NCBI RefSeq assembly: GCF_900111275.1
Contig: NZ_FOGR01000004.1
Span: forward strand, 124,001 to 188,000
DNA length: 64,000 nucleotides
Reading direction: 5' to 3'
Origin: Rhizobium sp. NFR03
GTDB lineage: Bacteria; Pseudomonadota; Alphaproteobacteria; Rhizobiales; Rhizobiaceae
In this document: piece by piece, positions 18,057-25,230 of the stretch
Layout: the number at the start of each line of letters is the position of its first letter
Numbering within the stretch: the first letter of the stretch is position 1
The notes under the pieces: generated by a model
What the model was told of the DNA's origin: nothing
Database searches by the model: none
What the model saw: the letters and a program-made list of their open reading frames with translations, nothing else
Program-made: the position numbers and the translations under genes

Positions 18057-20432
18057 TCAGGGATGACTGACGCAGGCGCGACTGACCATCTTCCAGTCAC
18101 CTTCGATCCGGCGCACCGGGCCCACGACCTCGATCTGACTGCGCAGGTGGATGGCCGCGCTGGAAGACCCGACCATCAACTCGAACATGCCCGGCTCGAC
18201 GATGCGGACACCCTCCGGCCCCGTGAAGGACAGCATGTCCGTGGGAATGCGGAAGCAAACGCAGGCACTTTCGCCCGGCTCCAGATGCACACGGCGGAAC
18301 GCCTTCAACTCCTTGATGGGGCGAACGACCGATGACACGAGATCACGAACGTAGAGCTGCGGGATCTCGGTTCCCTCCCGCTGACCTGCATTGCGCAGTG
18401 TAAAGCAAACACCGATGCTGCCGCCGTCGCTCTGAATCTTCGTCCGGTCGAGCGTGATGTCCTCGTAGACGAAGTCGGTATAGGCGAGACCGTGGCCGAA
18501 TGGATAGCGGCTGCCGAAATGCCGAGCCACCGGCGTGCCCGCGCTCTTGAACTTGTGGTTATAAAAGTAAGGTGCCGCTCCGCCGCTGCGCGGAACGGAT
18601 ACGGTAAGACGGCCCGAAGGCTCAATGGCGCCAGTGAGCACGTCTGCAAGAGCCGATCCACCCTCCTGACCGCCAAAGAAGGCCATGACCTGCGCGGCGA
18701 CACGGTCTTCCAGCCCGCCGAGCGTATAGGGCCGGCCCGAGGTGATAACGACGACGACGGGGGTTCCGGTCGCGACGATCGCTTCCAGCAAGGCCTGCTG
18801 AACGCCGGGCAGCGCCAGCGTATCGGTGTCCGAACCTTCGCCAACGGTGCCCGTCTGGAAGATCCCGGAGAGATCGCCAACACAGACGATCGCCACGTCG
18901 GCTTTCCGCGCAGCCTCGACGGCCGCGGGAATGAGGTCGAGGCGTGTCGAGACAGGCGAGGTCTGCGACAGCGTCGTCATATCGGGAACATCACCGGGAA
19001 ACACCGGCGCGCCGGACTGCCGGGTCTCCAGAATATGGCAACCCTTGGCGTAGCGGATGCGCTCCTTGCCGAAGCGCGCCTCGAAGGCGGCACGCGGCGT
19101 AACCACCGTCGCTGCGGCATCGGTGAGATCACTGACGATCAGGTGCACGGGGAAAGAATAGTCGCCGAGAAGAGCCAGCGGATCGTCGGCCGTCGGGCCG
19201 ATCAGAGCAATGGTCTTACCCTCGGCCAGAGGAAGAACGCCATCGTTCGACAGGATGACAACCGACTGCTCGGCCACGCGCCGCGCCACGTCGATAGCCT
19301 CCGGCGTCTGCAGCGCAATGGCACCCTCATCCGCATATGGCTTTTCAAAGAGGCCGAGACGCATCTTTTCGGTCAAAATGCGCTGCACGATCGCATCGAT
19401 CGTGTCGATGCTCATCAGTCCGCGCGAAAGAGCATCCTTCACATGGGCGGCACAATCGTCACCCGGAAGCTCGACGTCAAGGCCGGCATTGAAGGCGAGC
19501 GCTGCCGCCTCCGCCGCATCCGCCGCAACGCCGTGATGCTTGTAGAGAAGGCTGACGCCGATATAGTCCGCGACGACAAGACCATCGAAACCCCAATCCT
19601 TGCGCAGCACCTTCGTCAGCAGATGATGCGAAGCGTGGCACGGCTCCCCGTCGATGTCGTGATAGGCGGGCATGACCGAGCCGGCATCCGCGAGCCGCAC
19701 CGCCATCTCGAACGGCAACAGGAACGTGTCGTTCAACTCCCGCCAGCCAAGATTGACCGGCGCATGGTTGCGCCCGCCTTCCGAGAGGGAGTGCCCGGCA
19801 TAGTGCTTCAGCGTCGCCAGAAAGTCGCGGTCGGGACCTTGCAGGCCCCGAACATAGCGAGAAGCCATGAGCCCGACGAGATACGGGTCCTCGCCAAACG
19901 TCTCCTCCGTGCGGCCCCAGCGCGCATCTCGGGCGACGTCGAGTACGGGCGCGAGCCCCTGCCGACAGCCGATCGAGCGGGCCTCCTGACCGATGACCTT
20001 GCCGACCTCTTCGATCAGGTCGGGATCGAAGGTCGCTCCGAAGGCCAGCGAGGATGGGAAGAGAGTGCCACCTTGCGCCATGATGCCGGACAGGCATTCT
20101 TCGTGCGAAATGACAGGAATTCCGAGCCGTGTTTCCTCAACGAGGAATTTCTGCAACCTGTTCAGAGCACGAACGCCGGAAGCAGCATCGACCGGGCGGC
20201 TGCCGAGAGGCCTTGTAATCTGCCCGAGACCGAAAGACAGCTTCTCCTTCAGCTGACCCGCATCGTCTGCGCCGGTGAATTCGTCGCTGCGCACCGCGTG
20301 GCGGCCGTCTTCCGAGAGCAACAGCCAGAAGGCGTGCATTTGCGCGATCTTCTCTTCGATGCTCATACGGCCAAGAAGATCGGCAACGCGGCCCTCGATC
20401 GGCTGCGCAGAATTCTTGTAGATTTCAGTCAT
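18057..20432 (-). CDS. Glycoside hydrolase family 3 (beta-glucosidase/xylosidase)
   Basis: A 791-residue GH3 enzyme with a TIM-barrel domain (about 15-360), an alpha/beta sandwich domain (about 400-620) and a C-terminal fibronectin III-like domain (about 680-770). The catalytic nucleophile is Asp289 in VVADYIGV. Substrate-binding segments include LKHYAGHS and SHEECLSG. No signal peptide is visible, so the enzyme is probably cytoplasmic and acts on imported oligosaccharides. Family members cleave beta-glucosides, xylosides or related sugars; specificity is undecided. It is monocistronic. Confidence 0.92.
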   Translation of the reverse strand: MTEIYKNSAQPIEGRVADLLGRMSIEEKIAQMHAFWLLLSEDGRHAVRSDEFTGADDAGQLKEKLSFGLGQITRPLGSRPVDAASGVRALNRLQKFLVEETRLGIPVISHEECLSGIMAQGGTLFPSSLAFGATFDPDLIEEVGKVIGQEARSIGCRQGLAPVLDVARDARWGRTEETFGEDPYLVGLMASRYVRGLQGPDRDFLATLKHYAGHSLSEGGRNHAPVNLGWRELNDTFLLPFEMAVRLADAGSVMPAYHDIDGEPCHASHHLLTKVLRKDWGFDGLVVADYIGVSLLYKHHGVAADAAEAAALAFNAGLDVELPGDDCAAHVKDALSRGLMSIDTIDAIVQRILTEKMRLGLFEKPYADEGAIALQTPEAIDVARRVAEQSVVILSNDGVLPLAEGKTIALIGPTADDPLALLGDYSFPVHLIVSDLTDAAATVVTPRAAFEARFGKERIRYAKGCHILETRQSGAPVFPGDVPDMTTLSQTSPVSTRLDLIPAAVEAARKADVAIVCVGDLSGIFQTGTVGEGSDTDTLALPGVQQALLEAIVATGTPVVVVITSGRPYTLGGLEDRVAAQVMAFFGGQEGGSALADVLTGAIEPSGRLTVSVPRSGGAAPYFYNHKFKSAGTPVARHFGSRYPFGHGLAYTDFVYEDITLDRTKIQSDGGSIGVCFTLRNAGQREGTEIPQLYVRDLVSSVVRPIKELKAFRRVHLEPGESACVCFRIPTDMLSFTGPEGVRIVEPGMFELMVGSSSAAIHLRSQIEVVGPVRRIEGDWKMVSRACVSHP

Positions 20433-20696
20433 GATTACAGGTCCGGAATTCGAGGTGACGGCGCAGCGTCATGTATCGCATCCGTTATCTTTAGCTATCA
20501 TTCACGTCAAGCCGCCGCATCGGCTAACTGAAATCGTAACAGAAACTTACTTTCTACACATCTTACCTCCCCAAAAATTGGGTTGTACTATAACAATATG
20601 AGATTTTTTGTGCCTATAGCCGAAGATTTCCGCCATTACCGGAACCCCCGCCAGAAAACGGGATGCCGCCGTGCCGTTAACCGTGGGGTTTCCGCA

Positions 20697-20722
20697 GGAA
20701 CCTTGGCTTGCCCTGACAAGTT
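20697..20722 (+). promoter_or_regulatory. EcfG-like stress promoter
   Basis: GGAAC (20697-20701), 17 bases, AGTT (20719-20722) ends 20 bases before the ATG at 20742, a spacing fitting a short leader. It matches the general-stress consensus GGAAC-N16/17-CGTT except for one -10 base. It sits in the 309-base gap 20433-20741, which otherwise contains only AT-rich sequence near 20530-20620. Confidence 0.5.
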
Positions 20723-20741
20723 CTTCGAGCACGGAGTGCAA

Positions 20742-20981
20742 ATGACGGAATTCTATTTCAACATCGTCACCGCGGCAGGCACGATCCTTGATGACGAGGG
20801 CACAGACCTCCGCGATCTGGACATCGCGCAAACGCAAGCTGTGAAGGATGTACGCGCCTTGATGAGCGACGCTATTCTCGGTGGCAGGGATATCTCCGGC
20901 CGGGTCGTAGAGATCTGCGATTCCTCGGGCGAGGTCCTCCGCACAGTTCCGTTCATGGATACCTTTACGCGAGAATCCTGA
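20742..20981 (+). CDS. DUF6894-like small protein
   Basis: A 79-residue protein of a type very common in rhizobia: MTEFYFNIVTAAGTILDDEGTDLRDLDIAQTQAV, then SGRVVEICDSSGEVLRTVPF. The FN...G....DDEGT.L.DL..A pattern is that of the DUF6894 family. Its function is unknown. The start at 20742 follows a plausible ribosome site (GGAG). The longer open frame from 20583 does not resemble the family. A GGAAC promoter immediately upstream suggests general-stress control. Confidence 0.72.
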   Translation: MTEFYFNIVTAAGTILDDEGTDLRDLDIAQTQAVKDVRALMSDAILGGRDISGRVVEICDSSGEVLRTVPFMDTFTRES

Positions 20982-21058
20982 ACCCTTCGCTTCATTCGCC
21001 ATTTGCGGTCGCATCGTTTGACAAGGCGCAACCGCGCGCCAAGCCAAGTACCTTGTTT

Positions 21059-21104
21059 TATGACAACCGTCATATTAAAGTCCTTGCACCTTTAGGAGGA
21101 GGTG
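21059..21104 (+). promoter_or_regulatory. Leader with palindrome and GGAGG-loop hairpin
   Basis: TATGAC-AACC-GTCATA (21059-21074) is an inverted repeat. Thirteen bases later CACCT and AGGTG (21087-21091, 21100-21104) form a 5-bp stem with the loop TTAGGAGG. No start codon lies at a suitable distance after this ribosome-site-like loop. It precedes the thioesterase gene by about 130 bases. Role unknown. Confidence 0.35.
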
Positions 21105-21236
21105 AATCAACGGCCCGCACCCGGATCCCGTCAGCGACGGCGCTGAACCACGCTTGGCCTGGCATGCTGCGGCTTTGACGGTTCGCTGGTCCTTCCGGAA
21201 CCGCTCGGACACTCTCATCGACAGACAGGGAAAAGC

Positions 21237-21707
21237 ATGGACGTCCTCAGGAATAATGAAGCTGGCCTTACAGGTCTCGCCCAGTTGCAGGCCATGCTGG
21301 CCAGCAACAGCCCGCCGCCGATCAATGAAACGATGCGGTTCACCCTCATCGAGATCGAGGAAGGCCGGGCGGTGTTCGAGGGCAATCCCGATCGTAGCGT
21401 CTACAACCCGATAGGGTCGGTGCATGGCGGCTATGCCGCGACGCTTCTCGACAGTGCATGCGGCTGCGCGGTCCATTCGAAGCTGACGGCAGAACAAGGC
21501 TATACGACGCTGGAACTCAAAGTCGCCTATCACCGCCCGCTGACCGAGACGAGCGGTCCCGTCCGCGCGGAAGGCCGCATTCTCTCGATCGGCCGGCGCG
21601 CGGCTTTCGCCGAGGCAACGCTGACGGATCGCGATGGCCGCCTTTGCGCCAGCGCGACATCAACCTTGCTTGTCTTTCCTCTCGAACGATCAGCTGTAAC
21701 CGCCTGA
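21237..21707 (+). CDS. PaaI-type hotdog thioesterase
   Basis: A 156-residue single-hotdog protein. The signature VHGGYAATLLDSACGCAVHS is that of the PaaI/YbgC-like acyl-CoA thioesterases, followed by the strands TTLELKVAYHRPL and GRRAAFAEATLTDRDGRLCASATST. It most likely hydrolyses an aromatic or medium-chain acyl-CoA in the cytoplasm. No pathway genes adjoin it, so the substrate is unknown. An AGGGAAAAGC stretch serves as ribosome site. Confidence 0.85.
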   Translation: MDVLRNNEAGLTGLAQLQAMLASNSPPPINETMRFTLIEIEEGRAVFEGNPDRSVYNPIGSVHGGYAATLLDSACGCAVHSKLTAEQGYTTLELKVAYHRPLTETSGPVRAEGRILSIGRRAAFAEATLTDRDGRLCASATSTLLVFPLERSAVTA

Positions 21708-22100
21708 CGGCGACCGCCCATCTTTGAAAACCGGAAACATCTGCCCTGAGCCGGACCACCATTGCCGAGACCCTGCGCCTTTCCGGCCCGTCGGGTGATG
21801 CTATCGAAATGGTCTTCATGGGCAACGTGGTTGAGGCCGGCAAGGGATTGCGCTTGAAATGATCTGATCCAGCCGGCGTAAAGGCATGCAGTAGCGCGTA
21901 AAGTTCCCGTGCCGTGCGATACCGGACGATCTCGGAACGCTCGGGAACTGCGCCATGGCCACCCGATTGGGGTGCCATGCAACGCACCCTGATGATACGC
22001 GCCAAGCGCGGCGTGATGCTCGATGTGGAGGGCCCTGAAGTTCGTTCTGTGCATCTTGTTCTTGCCAACACCTGCGAATGAGCGCGACCCCCGCTCGATC
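21708..22100. other. Non-coding gap, possibly with gene debris
   Basis: No gene is supported in these 393 bases. A minus-strand reading near 21880-21960 (SEIVRYRTARELYALL) vaguely recalls the EIARYGTLKSWARQL segment of the adjacent DUF892 protein, so a decayed copy is possible. On the plus strand an ATG at 21977 opens a 34-codon frame ending at 22081, 20 bases before a strong terminator; there is no ribosome site to support it. Confidence 0.25.
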
Positions 22101-22136
22101 AGAAGGCTCCGGAGAGATCCGGAGCCTTCTCTTTTT
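22101..22136 (+). terminator. Strong rho-independent terminator
   Basis: AGAAGGCTCCGG and CCGGAGCCTTCT form a perfect 12-bp stem around a six-base loop, followed by CTTTTT. The U-run is on the plus strand. It would stop plus-strand transcripts coming from the thioesterase gene or from something in the 21708-22100 gap, before they run antisense into the DUF892 gene. Confidence 0.85.
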
Positions 22137-22150
22137 CAGCGCTTCGTTGC

Positions 22151-22654
22151 TCAGGCAGCGTTCTGTTTCGCGCCCTTGGGATTCGCGGAGGCCTCGCCAA
22201 GCTGCGTCAGGAGCTGATCCGTTTCCATTTCTTCCTGAAGGTTCGCATCAATCAGCGCTACGGCTTCATCCATACCAAGCTGACGAGCCCAGCTCTTCAG
22301 GGTGCCGTACCGCGCGATCTCGTAATGCTCCACGGCCTGTGCGGAGGAGATAAGACCTGCGTCGAGGGCAACGGAGCCTTTGTATTCCTCCATGATTTCC
22401 TCGCCTTCGGCGATGATGCCCTGAATAGCTTCGCAGGTTTTGCCGCGGGCGGGCTTGCCGATCAACTCGAACACCTGCTGAAGGCGCTCGATCTGGCCTT
22501 CGGTCTGGTCGCGGTGCTTGAGGAAGGCCTGTTTGCCTTCTTCAGACTGCGCGGCGCGCGCCATTTTCGGAAGGGTTCTCAGGATCTGCTTCTCGGCGAA
22601 ATAGATATCCTTCAGCGTGTCGAAAAACAGGTTGTCGAGTGTCTTTTCAGCCAT
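22151..22654 (-). CDS. Ferritin-like DUF892 (YciE/YciF-type) stress protein
   Basis: A 167-residue ferritin-like helical protein of the DUF892 family. The N-terminal LDNLFFDTLKDIYFAEKQILRTLPKMA and the later VEHYEIARYGTLKSWARQLGMDEA carry the glutamates and histidine expected to bind a di-iron centre. Family members are induced by osmotic and general stress. ATG 22654 was chosen over 22705 because it follows AAGGAG and starts the conserved domain. A GGAAC promoter lies 40 bases upstream. Confidence 0.88.
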   Translation of the reverse strand: MAEKTLDNLFFDTLKDIYFAEKQILRTLPKMARAAQSEEGKQAFLKHRDQTEGQIERLQQVFELIGKPARGKTCEAIQGIIAEGEEIMEEYKGSVALDAGLISSAQAVEHYEIARYGTLKSWARQLGMDEAVALIDANLQEEMETDQLLTQLGEASANPKGAKQNAA

Positions 22655-22691
22655 GATATGCTCCTTGCCGTGGCGGATGGATCGCGCCACT

Positions 22692-22716
22692 AACTGCCGT
22701 TTCATGTCATGGTTCC
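22692..22716 (-). promoter_or_regulatory. EcfG-like stress promoter of the DUF892 gene
   Basis: On the minus strand, GGAAC (22716-22712), 16 bases, AGTT (22695-22692) lies 38 bases before the ATG at 22654. The downstream gene family is a known target type of the general-stress sigma factor, which strengthens the match. Confidence 0.55.
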
Positions 22717-22751
22717 CGTTATACGGCGGGAGAAACGCCTTGCCGCAGGTC

Positions 22752-24035
22752 TCAGCCCTTCAAGGCTGCGGCGGGCGACTGGCGATAAGCGAGCATGGCC
22801 GGTACGATCGCAAGGACAGCGGCAAAGGCCGAAACAGCCGCTGCGAAGACGAGGTCTCCCCGAGCGAAAGCTACAGGCATCGTGAAGCCGTTCTGCCGCG
22901 AGACGATGCCGCCGATGATGTCCGACACAAGGTAGCCAAGGCCGAAGCCGAGGAAAATGCCGGCAAGGCTGATCGTGAAGAGGTGCAGCCAGACGATCCG
23001 GAACACGACCGTGCGAGATGCACCGAAGGCGCGCAGTGCGCCGATCTGGCGCCGACGCTGCCCGACATGCATGATCGTGACGAGGAGAAGAGCGGCAGCG
23101 ATGAGAACCTGCGTGCCGACGGCCACTGCCATCAACAGAATTTTGGCATCTCCGAGCGTTGCATAGAGCCGCGTCAGCACTTCACCGGGAAAAACCGCGA
23201 GGGTCGTGCCGCTGCGATATTCCTGACGAAGCTTGTAGGCGTCGGCAATCGTCTTCGGCTTGACAAGGACGGCAGGCACTGCGGCCGCATGTTCCGCCCA
23301 GTCTTCGTCGATAGGAGCTGCGGCATCGGCACTATGTTCGTGCTCGCCGCCCTCATGGCCAGCCTCCTCGTGGCCAGCCTCCTCGTGGCCAGCCTCCTCG
23401 TGGCCAGTTTCCTCATGGCCGGCTTCCTCATGCCCCATCCCATGCAGCTCCCACACCGCCTGGATAGGAACCAGGATCGCCCGATCCCATGGCGTGCCGG
23501 TCTGCTTCATCCGGCCGACGACAGCATAGGCAAGCCCTGTATGGGTATGGCCGCCCTCTTCCGCGGTTCCGTGCATGGGCTTGATCACAGCACCCATGGA
23601 AAGATCGACCGCCGAACCGATGACCGCATCTCCCTCCTGCCGGAAGCCTGCACCCTCCTCCAGTTGCGGTGAAAGATGCGTCACGAGGGCGGTCGATGTG
23701 CCCACCAGCGGATAGCCCGCGAAAGAGTCCCCGAAGCCGATGGGGGCGGCGAAGGCGACGCGCGGATCGGCTGCCAGACGCTGAAACGCAGCGGCTTCCA
23801 TCAGCGGCAGGGGCGCTGCCTGAAGAAACACGGACGACAGGACCAGTTGTGTTTCGCTGCCCGCCGCTCCGACCACCAGATCGAACGCGTTGGCTGCGCG
23901 GGCGCTGCCGAGCCGCAGGGCGCGCTCCTGTAACGTTACGGAGACGGCGAGCGCCACAGCGAAGGCGACCAGCAGCAGGATGGCGATCGTCCCGCCCTTG
24001 TGACGGCGGATGTCTGCGAGGATGAAACCGATCAT
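22752..24035 (-). CDS. FtsX/MacB-type ABC permease with histidine-rich repeat loop
   Basis: A 427-residue permease with one N-terminal helix (about 17-33), a large periplasmic domain and three C-terminal helices ending in the FtsX domain (about 290-420: LLMAVAVGTQVLIAAALLLVTIM, RRRQIGALRAFGAS). Residues 198-234 of the periplasmic part consist of GHEEA repeats giving nine histidines and many glutamates, typical of zinc or other metal buffering. The gene overlaps the ATPase gene by four bases. Similar permease/ATPase/DUF3299 sets are found in the zinc-associated zrgABCDE operon of Vibrio, where the histidine-rich part is a separate protein; transfer of that role is inference. Confidence 0.85.
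   Translation of the reverse strand: MIGFILADIRRHKGGTIAILLLVAFAVALAVSVTLQERALRLGSARAANAFDLVVGAAGSETQLVLSSVFLQAAPLPLMEAAAFQRLAADPRVAFAAPIGFGDSFAGYPLVGTSTALVTHLSPQLEEGAGFRQEGDAVIGSAVDLSMGAVIKPMHGTAEEGGHTHTGLAYAVVGRMKQTGTPWDRAILVPIQAVWELHGMGHEEAGHEETGHEEAGHEEAGHEEAGHEGGEHEHSADAAAPIDEDWAEHAAAVPAVLVKPKTIADAYKLRQEYRSGTTLAVFPGEVLTRLYATLGDAKILLMAVAVGTQVLIAAALLLVTIMHVGQRRRQIGALRAFGASRTVVFRIVWLHLFTISLAGIFLGFGLGYLVSDIIGGIVSRQNGFTMPVAFARGDLVFAAAVSAFAAVLAIVPAMLAYRQSPAAALKG
23346..23435 (-). repeat. 15-bp in-frame tandem repeats encoding GHEEA
   Basis: Six consecutive 15-base units, on the plus strand of the form GGCCAGCCTCCTCGT, encode GHEEA, GHEET, GHEEA, GHEEA, GHEEA, GHEGG. Three central units are almost identical, so the tract probably changes copy number by slippage without shifting the frame. 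Confidence 0.9.
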
Positions 24036-24715
24036 ATCGCAGCCGCCTTGCTGTCACGGGAGATCTGGCCACGTTCGAGCGTGATCCGTCGAGGCAGGCG
24101 CGAAATGAGGGCCGGATCGTGCGACACCACAATCAGTGTCGCTCCGGCAGCGCCCGCGAGACCGATCAGCAGATCGGCAATGATGTGTCCGCTTTCCTCA
24201 TCGAGGCTGGCCGTCGGTTCGTCTGCAATGACAATGCCCGGCTCGCGCACGAGTGCACGGGCGATGGCAACACGCTGCATCTCGCCGCGCGACATCGTCT
24301 CGACCGGCTGGCCGGGCCGTTCAAGCCCCGTTCCCGCCAGGAGATCTCGGCCCCGACGCTTGACGGCGGAAGATGCCGCCGAGGCAAGCCGCGCCGGGAG
24401 CAGGACATTGTCGAGCGCCGACAATCCGGGGAAAAGATGGAAATCCTGCATGACGAGACCGACATGCTCGGCCCGCCACCGGTCGCGCCGATGCTCGGCA
24501 AGACGCACGAGATCGGTTCCGCCCCAGTCGATAACGCCTTCGCCGACGTGCTCGAGACCGGAGACGACATTGACGAAGGTGCTCTTGCCCGACCCGGAGG
24601 CTCCGGTTACCGCCACGCTCTCTCCGGCTGCAACCTGCAAGGCGGGAACCGAGAGCACGGGTGAGGCAAGCCCGGCATAGGAGACGGCAATATCCTTGAG
24701 CGTAAGCGACAGCAT
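24032..24715 (-). CDS. ABC transporter ATP-binding protein (MacB/LolD type)
   Basis: A 227-residue ATPase. Walker A GASGSGKST (about 40-48), Q-loop VMQDFHLFPGLSALDN, signature MSRGEMQRVAIARAL in place of LSGGQ, Walker B IVIADEPTASLDE and the H-loop VVSHD are all present. The LolD/MacB-like order and the adjoining FtsX permease place it in the mechanotransducing ABC class, which drives periplasmic work instead of ordinary import. ATG 24715 was chosen over 24742 to match family length. It lies four bases after the DUF3299 gene. Confidence 0.9.
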   Translation of the reverse strand: MLSLTLKDIAVSYAGLASPVLSVPALQVAAGESVAVTGASGSGKSTFVNVVSGLEHVGEGVIDWGGTDLVRLAEHRRDRWRAEHVGLVMQDFHLFPGLSALDNVLLPARLASAASSAVKRRGRDLLAGTGLERPGQPVETMSRGEMQRVAIARALVREPGIVIADEPTASLDEESGHIIADLLIGLAGAAGATLIVVSHDPALISRLPRRITLERGQISRDSKAAAI

Positions 24716-24719
24716 CCGC

Positions 24720-25181
24720 TCAGACCGACCAGTAGCGCGCATTGCGAAGGCGAAGGCGGCTGACGAAACCCGTCTCCGGGTCCGTCCACGTGCCGACCTC
24801 CAGCGTTCCCGACACGGATATCCGCGTTCCCGGCTGGACGAAGGTCTGCGCCTGATCGAGATAGACCACGACGATATTATCGGGCCAATCGGAGTCAGAC
24901 GAGCAGAAGGGGCAGATCGACATCGGGATCTCGGTCAGCACGAAGAACGCCGCCTCGGCCTTCAAAGGCGGCGCCATGAAGCCGCTCATTGTCACGCCCT
25001 TCCCGTTCAGCGCTTTCACTGTATCGGAGAAGGTGAGGCCCAGCACACCGACGCTGCCGTAGAGATCGTCGAAGCCGATCTCCGGGTCAGCGGCGAAAGC
25101 CAGCGGCGGAAGGACCGCCGCTGGCACGGACGCGATGAAGCCAAGAAACGTGCGACGGCGCAGGGCCTCGGTTTTCGTCAT
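24720..25181 (-). CDS. Tat-exported DUF3299 protein
   Basis: A 153-residue periplasmic protein. The N-terminus has a twin-arginine-like export signal (RRRTFLGF followed by a hydrophobic stretch ending AFA). The mature part carries the DUF3299 features GVTMSGFMAPP and a CPFC motif followed by SSDSDWP, and the final strand region LRLRNARYW. The CxxC plus acidic surroundings could bind a metal ion (inference). It is first in the operon with the ATPase and permease. Function is unproven in any organism I can name with certainty beyond linkage to zinc loci. Confidence 0.8.
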   Translation of the reverse strand: MTKTEALRRRTFLGFIASVPAAVLPPLAFAADPEIGFDDLYGSVGVLGLTFSDTVKALNGKGVTMSGFMAPPLKAEAAFFVLTEIPMSICPFCSSDSDWPDNIVVVYLDQAQTFVQPGTRISVSGTLEVGTWTDPETGFVSRLRLRNARYWSV

Positions 25182-25230
25182 GTCGTTTCCTCAAGCGCCA
25201 CCGTGCAACGGCACGGCGGGCTGCTCATTT

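Noticed and set aside
18492-20531. 679-codon open frame on the plus strand
   Set aside because: It lies entirely opposite the GH3 gene, whose domains and catalytic residues are intact. The reading is arginine-rich and family-less, as usual for antisense frames in GC-rich DNA.
21102-21146. 14-codon frame starting at GTG in the GGAGG hairpin
   Set aside because: The start codon overlaps the ribosome-site-like sequence itself, so it could not be used; the peptide is short and arginine-rich.
23346-23435. Short tandem repeats as a possible CRISPR or VNTR-type non-coding array
   Set aside because: The units are contiguous 15-mers without spacers and stay in frame inside a permease gene; they encode a protein repeat.
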